From NCBI GenBank assembly GCA_947095535.1, contig OX352774.1, forward strand, positions 175,396,200 to 175,460,199: DNA of 64,000 nucleotides, in the 5' to 3' direction. Position 1 is the first letter of the stretch. Every line of letters begins with the position of its first letter. The notes beneath the pieces are model-generated. The model saw nothing but the letters and a program-made list of their open reading frames with translations, did not search any database and was not told the origin of the DNA. Of this stretch, positions 49,681 through 62,494 are shown piece after piece. This stretch comes from Poecilobothrus nobilitatus (Eukaryota > Arthropoda > Insecta > Diptera > Dolichopodidae). Made by a program: the position numbers and the translations under genes.

Positions 49681-52600
49681 AAAATTTAATTAAATTCTGT
49701 TATATTAAAAATATAAGTCAAATATTAATGTAATAAGATTAAAATGAAGTAATAAATAAAATAAATAATAAATAAAATAAATATATTAAATTTTTTAAAT
49801 AATTGTTACAAATAGATTTTTTCATTCGTTTTTCATGTTAATTACTTATTTAGTTTTTGTTTTATTTTCTTCTTAGTTTTTTGTTAGTTTTTATTTATTT
49901 TATTTATTTAATGGCAACACGTTCTCCGCCTTGGATTTCAAAAAATATATATATATAAATTATTTTACAGGCATAATCTTTTACAATTTTCCTGAAACCC
50001 TAATTTTTTTCTATAAATTAGTTGGGAAGTCGAGACAAGATAAAAGTAGTTTTATTAAAAGACATTTCTTATAAAAGTACTGTATACAGACAAGACAAGA
50101 CATTGGGAATACTATACATTTTATAAAATACATATTTTTATAGAAAACCATTTATCAAAATATATATTTCTTAAAACGCCAATTTATTTGTTTTTTACTC
50201 CATAGCAGAACTCCCTCTTGCCTAACCAGTACAACAGTATTAAAGGCCTCCTAACCTATTGTTTGGCCAAAAAGATTGGTGATGTTTAGCAGGTTAAAAT
50301 CCCACACATTTATAGAGAAGTCCTACTTATATTACTCTTCTCTAGCGTCTTTCGATGAATTTAATCTACACTGATAAAAATGTAATTCAGAATTTACTCT
50401 TTTTTCTGAAATTTAATTTTTCAAGAAGAAAAGGATCTCCGTTTCGTGGTCGTCTTGCCCTTAAAGATATTTTGGTCCATTATTATTTTTGTTAAACAAC
50501 TTTTTGAAAAATCTCCATTTTATTTAAATGGGAGATTGTAAAGTGTGGAATGTTACAATATTTTTTTTGATATAAAGTGTACGCTACCAAAATTTGGTAT
50601 TTTTCTTTTTTTTCCTTTTTTACTTCTTTTGGATGCATAAATTAAGTATAGCTTAGTATATTAAGCTTAAAACAAGCAAAAATTTGAATGAAATGATATT
50701 TTTTAATTACCACCACATTTTACCTCACATTACATCACATTTTAAATAATTGAATCGAAATGTTCTAAGTCGAATTTGATATGCATTTTTAAATAGACAT
50801 TTTATGTTACCAATTATCTCGATAACCATTGAAAATTCACCTATTACTTAAAATTTTTAAGTTTATGTGCATGTTACCTGTCACTTCCTAGCATAGTTTC
50901 AATTTATTGCGGTTTTTTTCCTTTTCACACCTATATAAGAAGTATATGGCATCCACTACGTCGTTTATTATTGATATTAGACTAAGAGTCAATTTTAATT
51001 TCAAAACTGCGATTTAAAGTTGTACAACCTGTATATTATTGTAAATGTATTGTATTGTATTGTAATTTTAAACGATAGCTGGACTAAATTTTTTTTGCAT
51101 CTTTTAATTCATTTTTTTTTTTTTTAATATACATACCATTGTTTATTCTTTTTAAATAATTATGTTTTTTTTCTTTCAAATGATATTGAATTTAAGATTA
51201 TGAAAAATCATACAATAGACTAAGAATAATATTATATTTACATATGTATACATACAATATATAAATACATACATATATGAATACATAAAATAAGTTTATA
51301 GAATAGAAAAGAAAAAAGATTCAAGGATAATTTTATTATTGTAATGCATATATTCATATGTACACACAATCCACATATAATGTACATATCTATATAAATA
51401 AATAAACATTTAAACATGATTACATACATATATATTGTTATTATTTTCAAACAAATAAAATTTTACATGTATCAATTCAAATGATTTCTATTTTTTTGTT
51501 TTTTTTTATAATATTTTACTTTTCAATTTTTCTATTCTTCTATTATTACTATTATTATTGTTATAAAATATATTTGGATGTGTGTTTATATATATGTTTA
51601 TGTTTTTTAGAATAGAATTAAAAAAATAAAAAAAATTTTTTTTTTTTTTATTAAATATATTCATACTTACATATATATTTTTTAAAATACAAAATATGTA
51701 TTTTTTTTATATGCAGATTTTCAATACTTGATTGTCTGTATGTATATATTTATAAGTATATATACATATATATGTATATTTGTATTCAAGATCTTTTGTA
51801 TAAAAGTTGCCAAAAGCTTTTATTATTTTTTTATTATTTTATTTTGTTCCTTCTTCTATTTTTCTCTTTGTATTTATGTACTTTTATTCTTTTCAAGAAT
51901 TCTTTTATACTGTCAACCATTCATAGAAAACAGAAAGAAGTTGTTTTTTTAGTTTTTGTTTCTTTTTTTTTGTGTTTTTTTTTTTTTTTTTTTTTTGACT
52001 AAAGCCCATTGGGAAGTATTTCCACTCTTATCCTAAATATATATAATATAAAGGTTGTGAGTTTTTCTTTCCTTTCCTTTGAATTTAAATTTTCTTGTTT
52101 TTTTTTTTTCGTTTTTTTTTTTAACGAGGACAGATCATTTTAAAATGCATTATAAAGGAAAATTTAATTTTGTAATATATGTATATAAATTATTAAAAAA
52201 AAATTATAAATAAAAAGCTGCTGATGTTCTTAGATACTAATTTCAAAGTAGTTTCATTAATTTCGAATTATACTAGTATTTTATTTGGGAGAAAAAAATA
52301 ATAATATTAAGAAAATTATTATCAAATAATTTTTAATTTAATCTTTATAACTCACAGTATAAAATTGTAAAATACATTTTAAATTAAACAAATACTGACC
52401 TATCATCATTTTATAGGTATGTTAAAGTTCTTTTGAATGGCGAAATGAAATGTTAGAAATTAAAGTAAGCTTCTATATAGATTATTAAATTAAATATTTT
52501 GTTTTACATTCTTAAATCGTTGTCATTTACAAAAAAAAAGTTTTTATATGTAACCAAGTAACATTCCTTTTAAAAATGGGTGACATATTTATATAGAAAC

Positions 52601-53500
52601 TCGTTTATAAAATTAACTTTAAGAATCATGCAATTGAAAAGAAAAAAAATTAGGATATTATAAACTATTTAGCATCAAAAAAAAAAGCAAAGACTTCTTG
52701 ACATTATCATAAGCCTGAAATAATATTTACTTTCAGAAGATGAAGATGAAAAAAAAAACTATATACTTATTAAACAGATTTGTTAATCGAAACGTTTCAA
52801 AATAAAAATACTTATTAGATACTTATAAGAAATAGATCACTTAAATATTATATAGTAACTAGGGGCCCTGTATATAACTAACTAGGGAACATAGTAACTA
52901 GGAGACATCTAAATTACAAAAAATTCGAATGGGATACAAAATATCTTGATTCTAAAAGAAAACAAAAAAAATCATGATTCTAAACATACATATGTGTATG
53001 TATGTATGAATATCTATCGGTATCGAAAAACTAACAAAATATTTAAAAATTAAAATTAAAAAACTGCTGTACTATGTAAAATCTATATGAGTTTCATAAA
53101 TTGCATTGAAAAATATAAATTTTTCAATATTAATAGAACACTTAATAGAAACATTTTCTAATAATAATAATACAATATACAAACACTCATCCATAGTATA
53201 CAAACATTAATCCATACATAAATACAAAAAATTTAATAGAGAAAAATAAAACTTCCTTACCGATATCAATATCATTCATCATAATATTTTCAATGCATAT
53301 TATGATGAAAGATATGATTATCATTTTTGGCAAAATATCATGAACTTTAAAGTGTTATGTTGTATGTCTTATATTATAGAAAAATAAAATATACATAGCT
53401 ATAATGTATACAGTATATAGATACATACATACAGTTTCTAAATATGATTACTATTTTGAAAAAAAAAAAAAAAAATCGATTCTACTTCGATTTTTTTCTT
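49681..53500. other. Mostly A+T-rich noncoding DNA, no gene seen
   Basis: A possible decayed tRNA-like SINE lies at 50230-50305 (GGCCTC start and a GGTTAAAATCC B-box-like site). A TATATAAG sequence at 50932 is followed by a short balanced stretch but no coding. The rest is TA- and T-rich low complexity. Confidence 0.55.
50230..50305 (+). mobile_element. Possible decayed tRNA-like SINE fragment
   Basis: GGCCTC followed after about 50 bp by AGCAGGTTAAAATCCCACAC mimics the spacing of the tRNA-derived heads elsewhere in this window, but the A box is not recognisable and the B box has one substitution. Confidence 0.3.
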
Positions 53501-53767
53501 CCACACACTACGTATTATGACATTATGACAAATATCACACGATCAATTTTTAAATATTATATTTGGTTTAGTAATTCCATAACATTTATAGGTTAACTAT
53601 TTATGGGTTAATATTATGACACATAATAATACGAGCATGTTATATATGTATTAGATTTATTATTATTATACATATTATGTTAATGTAAATTTTGTAATAG
53701 AAAAATCGTATCCAAATATGTACTTGTATTCAAAATTTAGCGAAATGTCATAATACGTAGTGTATGG
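53501..53767. mobile_element. 267-bp MITE with ACACTACGTATTATGACA termini
   Basis: The left end CCACACACTACGTATTATGA is repeated in inverted orientation at the right end as CCATACACTACGTATTATGA, continuing through CATT. The two 24-bp ends differ at only one position. The interior is A+T-rich without a frame. No clear target duplication. Confidence 0.82.
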
Positions 53768-56317
53768 CTGAAAATTACTAAATTATAATTATATATATAA
53801 TATGTATAATAATAGCTCTTGTCAATTATAAATAATATTCAACATTATAAATAAACTATTTTAGTATTATAAATAATGAATCGTAACTTTTTTTTTACTG
53901 ATCTGCTTTGATTTTATTTAGAATTTAAAAAAAAATATTTTTTTAATAACAAATTATCAATGACATTTCATAAAAATGACATTTTCAAAATATATATATT
54001 TTTAGAGTGTGACTGGTCAACTGTACTATTTAAGTAATTTCCCTATTCTGTTTATTTTATTATTCGAAGAAAAAAAAGAGAATTTTTTAATTTTACTTTT
54101 ACAAATAAAATTAAAAAAAAAAATCAAAAAGTATTTAATAGTACTCTACTTATATATTATATATATATGTATACTATATAGTAGAGGAACAAGTAAGAAA
54201 TTTTACCTCCAAACAAAAATGTTTTGGATCATTCATTTAAAAAAGATTTTGAAACAGAAAAACAAAACAAAAAAAAAATAAAGAAACTTCTTTCAGATGT
54301 TTTTAACCGCAATGTTATCATAGAATTTTTCTGTTTCCCAATATTTCATGTATTTTAAATCCTTCATCCTCATTTTCTCTTATTTTCCAATATTTTTTTT
54401 TTTTTTTTGTTTCTTATTGTTATTTTCAGTTTTCTTTTTTATTATATTTTTTAAGCTTTGTTTAAAATTTTCACAAAGAAAAATGAAAAGCCATCGTTCA
54501 AAAGCAATGCTCTGCTCCCAATTGTAATTTTCTTTTTTGTTTTTTTTTTTTTTTGCTTTTTTTTGTATATAAATGAAAACAATTGGAACAAATGTGCGAA
54601 CAGAGCTTTTCATTCAAAAAAAAAAAAAAATAAAGAAAAAAAAAGAAAAGGAAAATAAAAACAGAGAAAAAAAAAAAACAAAAGAAAATTCGAATTTTTA
54701 AATAAGAAAATGAAAAGCAAAAATAAAAAAAGAAAACAAATAAGAATGAAAATAAGAAATAAAGAAAAGTATAATAGGAATTGTTTTGTTTTGTATTCTT
54801 TCTCTTTCTTTTTCTTTTTGTCCTTTTCTTCTTTTTATGTTTTTTTTTTTTGTATTTTTGTTTTGGTTCTTTATTACTTTTATTGTTATTTAAATAGAAA
54901 GTCATTTGATTTGCTATATAAAAGAAATTAAATTGAAAGAAATAATTTCTTCAGAAAATTATTATTTCAAAAAAAAACAAAAAAAAAAACACAAAAACAA
55001 AAACAAAAGATAAAGAAGAAATAATGTAGAAAATTATTTAGTTCAACATTTTTTATAGATATGATGAAATTTCCTTTAAAAAAAAAAAAAAATTATGGCA
55101 ATACCATTGGGAAAATAAATAATAAACAGATAGAAAATTATAAATTATTTAAAAAATTAAAGGATTAAATAATAAAATTTTATAAAAATGAAAACATCAA
55201 AGCAAATATTAACTAATAACAAATTAAATTGATATACGATAATTTATGAACGCACAGTGTGAAATGTGTTTTCAAAACATGTTTTAAACTAAATTTATGT
55301 ATATGTAACATAATTGTTTGCCCTCATATATAAATGAAAGGTAATTTATATACAAGTGCAAGTTATTATATATTATGTTTTGATATTATAATTTGTTAAA
55401 TATATACAAATATCTATAAATACTATTGTAAGAATCAAATCAATCGAAAAAGTCAAAATCAACCAAATAATTTCGTAAGTGTAAGTCAAATAATCAACTT
55501 ACATATAGTTTCGAATTTGATTTAATTTCTGATTTTTTAAATATTTTAAAATCTATAACAAATAATTTTAAAATTGTATTAAACAAGAGCGTTAAATCAA
55601 TATAAAAAAAGAAATGTCAACCAAGAAATGTAATGGCTCTCAAAGTCTTCGATTTTTAAAAATTTTAATTGAAAGTCAATTGAAAATTGATTTTCACGAC
55701 CGTATACCATATATATATTAATATGTATTTTTTGATATTAACCGATTTTAAAGTTCTTCAAATATTAATTAATAATACCTTTCCCCTTTTAGGTGATTTC
55801 TTACTAAATATTAAATTAAAAAACAAAACTCCAAGCAAGTTAACATTCAAAGCATATTCAATCTAATAATTTAAAAAAAAAAATTCTAAAAAAAGAGCTA
55901 ATGAATTTTTTTTACAATATTTTGCCTCAAATTTATAACTGAATTTGTTTGTAAAACATTTTTAATCATAAATCCAACCTTATACTATTTTTTTTTTTTT
56001 GTTTACGATACAAAACAATTAAAAGAATAGTTTTTTTTCTGCATAAGGGTTTTACATATCGCTATAACTAGTGTGAGTGTCTAACAAAAAAATCGCCATG
56101 TCAAAAATGTTTTAAGTGTTGAAAAAATAAAAAATTTTATCTCTTTGTGTACTTACTGTTTAAATTTAAAATTTCATATTGACTGTAGAAAAAATTTATT
56201 AACTTAAACTTAACTAATGGAGCACCGCCATAATTGAATCAATATTCAATTTTTTTTTTTTCGTTTGATTTAGCAAAATACATATACCAATTTATATAAC
56301 AGTTCAATAGTAATAAT
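53768..56317. other. A+T-rich low-complexity DNA, no gene seen
   Basis: Dense A- and T-runs, especially 54,100-55,030, produce Lys/Asn- and Phe-rich open frames on both strands. None has coding-like codon use or a domain. Confidence 0.7.
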
Positions 56318-56484
56318 ATTCAGTTTAAAAAACCACGACAGATAACAAGAGATGAATTTCCTGCCACACTTTTAAAGAAACTTCGGCGAAGAAAGGCGGA
56401 CTTCGTTTCATTACATGAGATAGAGCATGAGATAGGATACCTTAAATTAATAAAATTTGTTAAGATACTAAATGAAAATTAAAA
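56305..56484. other. Isolated block with coding-like composition, unassigned
   Basis: A plus-strand frame open for 57 codons (about 56311-56481, no convincing start Met) includes RDEFPATLLKKLRRRKADFV and SLHEIEHEIGYL, with a much more balanced base composition at 56360-56440 than the surroundings. The minus strand is also open there (MKRSPPFFAEVSLKVWQEIH). Neither is a family I recognise. It could be an exon of a gene whose introns span this region, a conserved noncoding element, or the tip of an old retroelement; an A-rich run follows at 56479-56491. Confidence 0.3.
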
Positions 56485-58279
56485 AAAAAAAATACAAAAC
56501 AAACCAAAATAAATAATCAACATCAAACATTTTATAAAAAACAATCAAAACAAAAAAAAGGAATCAAACATATTGTTGAATATGCATCTTATACAGTTCC
56601 AAACTCATATATATACCTTATACCTTACATTTAATTACTGTTTTAGAATTCACCACAGAATATAACAAAAGAAAAAAACAAAAAAATAGGAAAACAATGA
56701 CCACAAAAACAAAAAAAAAACAAATTTCCTTTTTTTAATGCAACCACCAATACATGCATGCCTATAATTAAATCTAAATCAAATGTACAATAATAAAATG
56801 ATTCGATGAATGTTTTACAATACCAGAATTTTTCTTTTCTTTTTCTTTGTTTTGTTTTTTTTTTATATTATCATTATTATTTGTATTAAAAAAGGACATA
56901 ACCGATAGCATGTTTATAGTTTACACTATAGGAAAACAGTATAAAATATATAATATTATGTAGGAATGTGTGTATGTGCCTATTCTTTTGTAAATATTTT
57001 CGATCATAAAATAAAATAATATAAAAATTAAACAATACAAAAACAAAAAGAAAAATCGTCCTTTTTTTTTTCTTCTCAATAGAAAAAAAACATAACTTTA
57101 CGTATTGTAATGTTTTTCTTTTATATATGTTTTTTTTTCCCCTTTTTTTTCGTTTATCACAAATCATTTATGTGTACTTTTGTCAAAAATTAAATAAAAA
57201 AAAAAAACAAAAAAGTAACGAAGAACCAAAGAAAGAAAATGTTCAAAAAAACAATGAAACAAAAGTTTTCATTTTCAATTTTTTTTATTTGAATTTTCGT
57301 TTTTCTTTTTTTTCAACCAACCAACCAACCGAACCCCTAAATGACAACAAAAGAATTTTATAGAAAAATTCCAACACCCAAAGAATAAAAACACAAAAAA
57401 TAAAGTTTATATAATATAAATACACAAAAGAATGGATGATTCTTTTCATCATCATGGCAGTATTGTTATAATGTTGTATAAATATATTGTAGAGATAGAT
57501 ATATTATTGTTGTTTTTGTTTTTTTTGTTTTTTGTTTGATTTGTTTGTTAGAGAGGTACGTACAAAAATCATATAAAAAAAACAAACAAACAAACAGTAA
57601 ATATTACAATTCACTGCCATCACCATTCATTCACCATTCACCAACAACTAACCAATATTCAATTTTTTTTTTGTATGATTGTTCTTATTGTTTTTTTTTT
57701 TTGTGTTTTCTTTTCTATGTTTAAAAATGAGAAAAATTATGCGAAAATGATGTCCTGATTATTATATCCTTGTAAATAAGTTGTGTAACCCTCCTTGAAT
57801 ATAAAAATAAATTTGTGGTATGTCCAATAATCCAATAATCGTATAAAATATTATATAAAAAATTGAGTAAGAGGGTAAAATGTGATAAAAAATGTGGTAA
57901 AAAAAATAGATATATGTATTGTGAATGACCAGACAATATAATATTATGGAAAGAAAAACCTAATATAGTATCGCTTAAAACCTCCAATGGTTTCTACGAA
58001 ATTACGCGAGAGTCGCCATCCAACCTAACCTAGACAATAATTATTGAAATTTTTTATTATTGTTTAATTTTTTTCTTTTTTTTATTTTCACTCTAAAATT
58101 CATCTTTTTATGGTTTCTTTTTATTAAAATTAAAAAAAAAAATGTATTTGATTAGAAAGGAGATGGGAACAAAATAAAATACAAAAAAAGAAAAGCCAAA
58201 CAAAAATAATTAATCAAAAGAATTGAACGCCCAAATATATGCAATTGCTTTTAATTAAATAATTTTTTTCTTTTTATTG
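56485..58279. other. A+T-rich noncoding DNA, no gene seen
   Basis: No supported feature; low-complexity A/T runs and A/C-rich stretches. Confidence 0.6.
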
Positions 58280-58453
58280 CATTTCTCTGCCACATAAATG
58301 TGGACAGGAAATTAAACAGCCTTTCCTGTTTAGACGGGGCTGTAAATGTCGCAAGGGGAAGTAACTCTTACGACGTGTGTGGGATTCGAACCCTCACTCC
58401 CTCGGTGTTTACATCGTATTTTATATGCTTTTACCCACTAGACCACCGAGGCC
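58280..58453 (-). mobile_element. tRNA-derived SINE, family A (full-length, diverged)
   Basis: Minus strand: GGCCTCGGTGGTCTAGTGGG (A box region), then TAAAAGCATATAAAATACGA, the B-box-like GGTTCGAATCC, CGTCGTAAG, and the same body ending ACATTTATGTGGCAGAGAAA. It lies 28 bp from a family B SINE in the opposite orientation. Confidence 0.88.
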
Positions 58454-58481
58454 AAATTTAAATTTTTTATACATAATATTT

Positions 58482-58590
58482 GGGAGGAGTCTCGGTGATC
58501 AAGTGGTTAAGCACATATATGATGTACTAACTGGGGTAGTGCAGGTTCAAATCCTGCACAGATAACAAGTGTTTTTAATTATAAGCAAAA
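58482..58590 (+). mobile_element. tRNA-derived SINE, family B
   Basis: GGGAGGAGTCTCGGTGATCA with the A box TGATCAAGTGG, TTAAGCAC, then a perfect five-pair T arm TGCAGGTTCAAATCCTGCA containing the B box, and the tail ACAAGTGTTTTTAATTATAA. It is not a functional tRNA gene: no proper acceptor stem pairs with the 5' end. Confidence 0.8.
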
Positions 58591-60290
58591 TTACTGAATA
58601 TGTAATTTTTCTTAATAAATCCCTTTTGCGATGAAATATTAATGCCTTTGTAACCGATGGATATTATAAATGTAGTATCGTAATATTAAAATAAAAAAAA
58701 ATATATAAAAAATAAATTATTCTTGAAATTATTGAAACAGCAAAGTTAGATTTTTGTTTTTTTTTTTTTTAATATTATAATACTAATTTTAAAGAAGTTG
58801 TTTTTTGTTTTGTATTTTTGCCAGTTATGAATTTTTTAGGCAAGATTTCAAGATCTTTTACTCTAGGATGTTGAATTAAGGAGTTAAATTATTTACTTTG
58901 TTTACATTATAATTTTATATAATATTTACGTTATACAACAATTTCTAATTAAAAATTAGTTCTGAGCATTTATTTGCTATATATTTAATAGTTACGAGTT
59001 ACAACATTAATTGTCTATATGAAAAAAAGTTTTGTTTGAATTTATTATACATCATTGGAAGAATCATTTTTTAATATAGAAAAGATTTATTTAGTAGATC
59101 AATAATAATTATATCCAACATTAAAATAAAATAATTGTAAGTAAACGATATTAATTGCCGAAAAATTGCCTTTCTTTCAACTAAAACTAAACATGATTAG
59201 AATAAACAACATTTAACTTTAAATACTTAAACCAGAAATAACAATTTTTTTTTATTGAATGAACACCACAAGAAATATTTTAACTTGACAACTAAATAGT
59301 ATTTTTACAAAAATTCAAAAATTCATTAGAATGTTTGGGTGTTTATCGAAACATTGAATTTCAATTTCAAAAAAATCTTTACAGAATTAATTAAAATTCA
59401 AATAAAATGCAATCCATTTGAATTAATGTAATGAAAAAATATATGGTAAATTTTGATCGTTAAATTCAAAACTAATTTGTAATCATTATTATAAAATCAT
59501 AAAATCTAATAAATTAAATTTAATAAATCTAAAAAATTTAATACATTTTTCCTAGGTATACCTTTTAGAAAATTAATAAAAAAATATTTTTCTTTTAATT
59601 TATATTATATGTCATATTAGACTTTTGATACACGTATGTATAATAAAATTTTGTCACCAAATTAAAGATCAAACTATAGAACTTTTAATTTTACTTTGAT
59701 ACAAGTAGAAATTTAGCATGGTTATTTAATTTATTTATATCCAAATAAAAATTTCATGGCTAGAACTCCCATTAAATGACAAATTTTGGTGATAAGTATC
59801 ACAAGACTAACATGATATGACTGTTATATGACTGTTTATGATTCATTAAAATTCAATGTTCCATTGAGTCATGAAAATTAAAAAGACACAATACCTACAC
59901 TAATAAAAAAAATTCAAATGAAATTTTAAATATGAGTTCTTAAAAAAATTAAAATTCAATAGAATTTAAAATAATTTACCTTGCTTGTATCCTTTTAATT
60001 TTTTATTAATTTATCATTTCCTAACTGTAAGTTATAATAAGTATGTAATCCATTTAAGAAAAAAAGTAGAAATCCAAAATGAGTGTTTTAATCCCAATAT
60101 GTATGAGTATATACATATATATATATGTTATCCCTATATAAAACAAATAAGTTTTTCTAGAAAAATTAAATAATAATACTTACAAGACACTTAATTTTTT
60201 TTTTTTTTTAAATAAAAATAAGAACATCTTTATTATTTCTTTTTTTAATGATTATTATATAGTTTAAGATATTTTTTAAAACAAAAAGGC
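58591..60290. other. A+T-rich noncoding DNA, no gene seen
   Basis: No supported coding or mobile feature was identified. Confidence 0.6.
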
Positions 60291-60305
60291 ACATTTTCAA
60301 TCACT

Positions 60306-60351
60306 TACAACTACAGTCCACCGCTCTATAAACTGAGCTATCGAAGGTATT
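60306..60351 (-). pseudogene. Retroposed 5' half of tRNA-Tyr(GTA) with 15-bp target duplication
   Basis: On the minus strand, 60347 down to 60311 reads as the first 37 nucleotides of an animal tRNA-Tyr: CCTTCGATAGCTCAG, D arm, AGAGCGGTGGACTGTAG with the GTA anticodon at positions 34-36. The usual GG at 18-19 is TA. The sequence stops at the point where the tRNA-Tyr intron begins, and no 3' half follows. The 46-bp insert is flanked by identical ACATTTTCAATCACT at 60291-60305 and 60352-60366, showing it arrived as a discrete insertion. It cannot make a tRNA. Confidence 0.85.
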
Positions 60352-60366
60352 ACATTTTCAATCACT

Positions 60367-61859
60367 ATTATTATACCACTAATTATTATCATTTTTTTTT
60401 CTTTTTGTATATATTTAGGAGATAATTTGAAATAATTTTAATTTAAATAAAATTTAACTTTATTTTTTCTTAAAATTTTCGCTTTTTTTTTATGTTTCCA
60501 TATAAACAATAAAAACTTTTACAACACAAATTAATTAATATTAAAAACTTTCCAAAGTAAATTTGCTATTCAACCTGTTGGTAATTCGATTTAATAGTTC
60601 TTATAATCGAATATGATATATGATTGTAGTGATTCCATTTCGATTGTTTTTTATCTTTTTATATAATTCAAATATAAAATAATATAACCTTCTTACACAA
60701 ATTTCGAATAATAAAATTATATATTAGATTTGATAAATATCGCATTATATTATATGGAACTTGCCAAAATCTAAAAAAACGCGTCAAAACCGATAGTCCG
60801 AATAAAAAGAAAAAAAATAATTTTTTTGTAAAACATGTGTTACATTTTTTCAATACAATTTTTATTGTTTGTTATTCCGTTTATCGAAAAAAAAAGGATA
60901 ATATAGTCCAATCTCACCGTGCATATTTTTCGGCAATTGTATCTTAAGAACGTCTTGTCAAAGACTGTTTATTTAAAATTTTAATTTTAACATTTATTTA
61001 ATATGTATATTTTTTTATGTTTAAGAAAGAAACTATTATAACAAAAATTTGCGCAATCTCAATGAGAATTTTATGATTTAGCTTTTGTATAACAGTTATG
61101 TACAAAATATAAGTAATATAATATTGAATGAAAAAGGATTTAAATAAAAAAAAAAAATTAGCTTAACAACGAATTGAACCTGTTGCTTATTGTTTTATAT
61201 AAAAAGTTCAGTTTTAAATATGTACATACATACATATGTATTTATGAGTACGCAAGTAAATTCACTCAAAACAATTTGAAATATATGTAGTTAACTTTTT
61301 GTGAAAAATTAAAACAATTTGAAATAGTGAACGTTTTATATTTTAGATGTTTTTTTTAGTAATTTCTTAGTTTTTTCTTCTATTTATTTCATAGAAAATC
61401 CTCAAAACTTTAAAATTTAAAACTATGTAATGTTTCAGTTGTATAACCACCTCTAAGCAATGATAATAATTACTCATTAGCTATCATATAATTTTGTACG
61501 TTCGCATGATATTTGATATAACTATCTATAATAGTCAAGTCTTTACAATTATGTATTTAAAAACTATTTGTCAAGTCATTCATTAGTATACGATAGAGAC
61601 CGTAAAAATTAATCATGTATGTATGTATGTATTAAGTAAAAAATTTAATTCTAACCATCAACAAAAAAATCGCAACTAAAAAATTAAAACGCAGACATAT
61701 ATTCTTATGTATTTACTTACAATTGAAACTATTGATGCTCAACTAAAAATTCGTCGTCGTCAAGATTAAAATATTTCACATTCACAACTATATTTTAATT
61801 TTTTCTTCCGTTACAATTATGTTTCATTTGACAAAAAATAGCTGAGCGAAGCGAATTTC
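60367..61859. other. A+T-rich noncoding DNA, no gene seen
   Basis: No supported feature; low-complexity sequence. Confidence 0.6.
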
Positions 61860-62150
61860 GCTGGTGGTCGATGGTCGGAATTGTGTTTATTACTTATAAA
61901 TCATTAGTAATAATTTGGCGTTTTTCAAATGATATCTGTCATGATTTATGATATCGGTTGACTGTATAGTAGGGTTGGGATTTTGTATATATATACGTAT
62001 ATTTATATTTATAATCATATCGAAAAATAAACGAATTTTTTTATTTTGCAATTGCATTTGAATATAGTCATAAGTAAAGTGTGAACAAGTGTAGTCTGTG
62101 TAGTGAACGATAGTGAAGTGACTTGACTAGTGAGTGCAGTTGAAAGGTTA
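61848..62150 (+). promoter_or_regulatory. Possible promoter and noncoding 5' exon
   Basis: A local change in composition includes a foldback AGCGAA...TTCGCT (about 61850-61870). From about 62065 the sequence AGTCATAAGTAAAGTGTGAA and following GTG-rich tract resembles fly 5' untranslated leaders. It ends in AAAG followed by GTTAGA (62147), a usable donor. No TATA box is evident and no ORF follows in the window on this strand. Confidence 0.25.
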
Positions 62151-62494
62151 GAGTAGTTTTTCCTCCCCAAGATCTACAAAATTCATGTTTTCCTCTATAC
62201 TCAAGAATCAAGTTTTCACGTTCTCTAAATTTAAATTTTTTAAATTTTAAAATATACCCTGAAAATATAAGTGTATTTTTAATAAAACAAATATTGATGA
62301 TTTTCAAGCATTTTATTTTTCTAATAATGACGAAATATGTAATTAGAAATTATGAACATAAAAATTAAACAAATTCATTTTTAAATGTAATGAAAATAAT
62401 TAAAAAGAAATTAAACGACTTTTACTTTCTGTAAATACCTGAAACAAAAAAAGGAATAGAAATGTATTTGTATTAAGTTTTAATTTTTGTTAAT

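Noticed and set aside
50860..51080. Solo LTR (TGTTAC start, TATATAAG box)
   Set aside because: No paired TG...CA boundaries, polyadenylation structure or target duplication could be established.
54380..54931. Overlapping Lys- and Phe-rich open frames up to 135 codons on both strands
   Set aside because: They are encoded by A- and T-homopolymers, mirror each other on opposite strands, and have no domain or codon structure.
60311..60347. Functional tRNA-Tyr gene
   Set aside because: The 3' half is absent and the conserved GG in the D loop is changed; flanking direct repeats show an inserted fragment.
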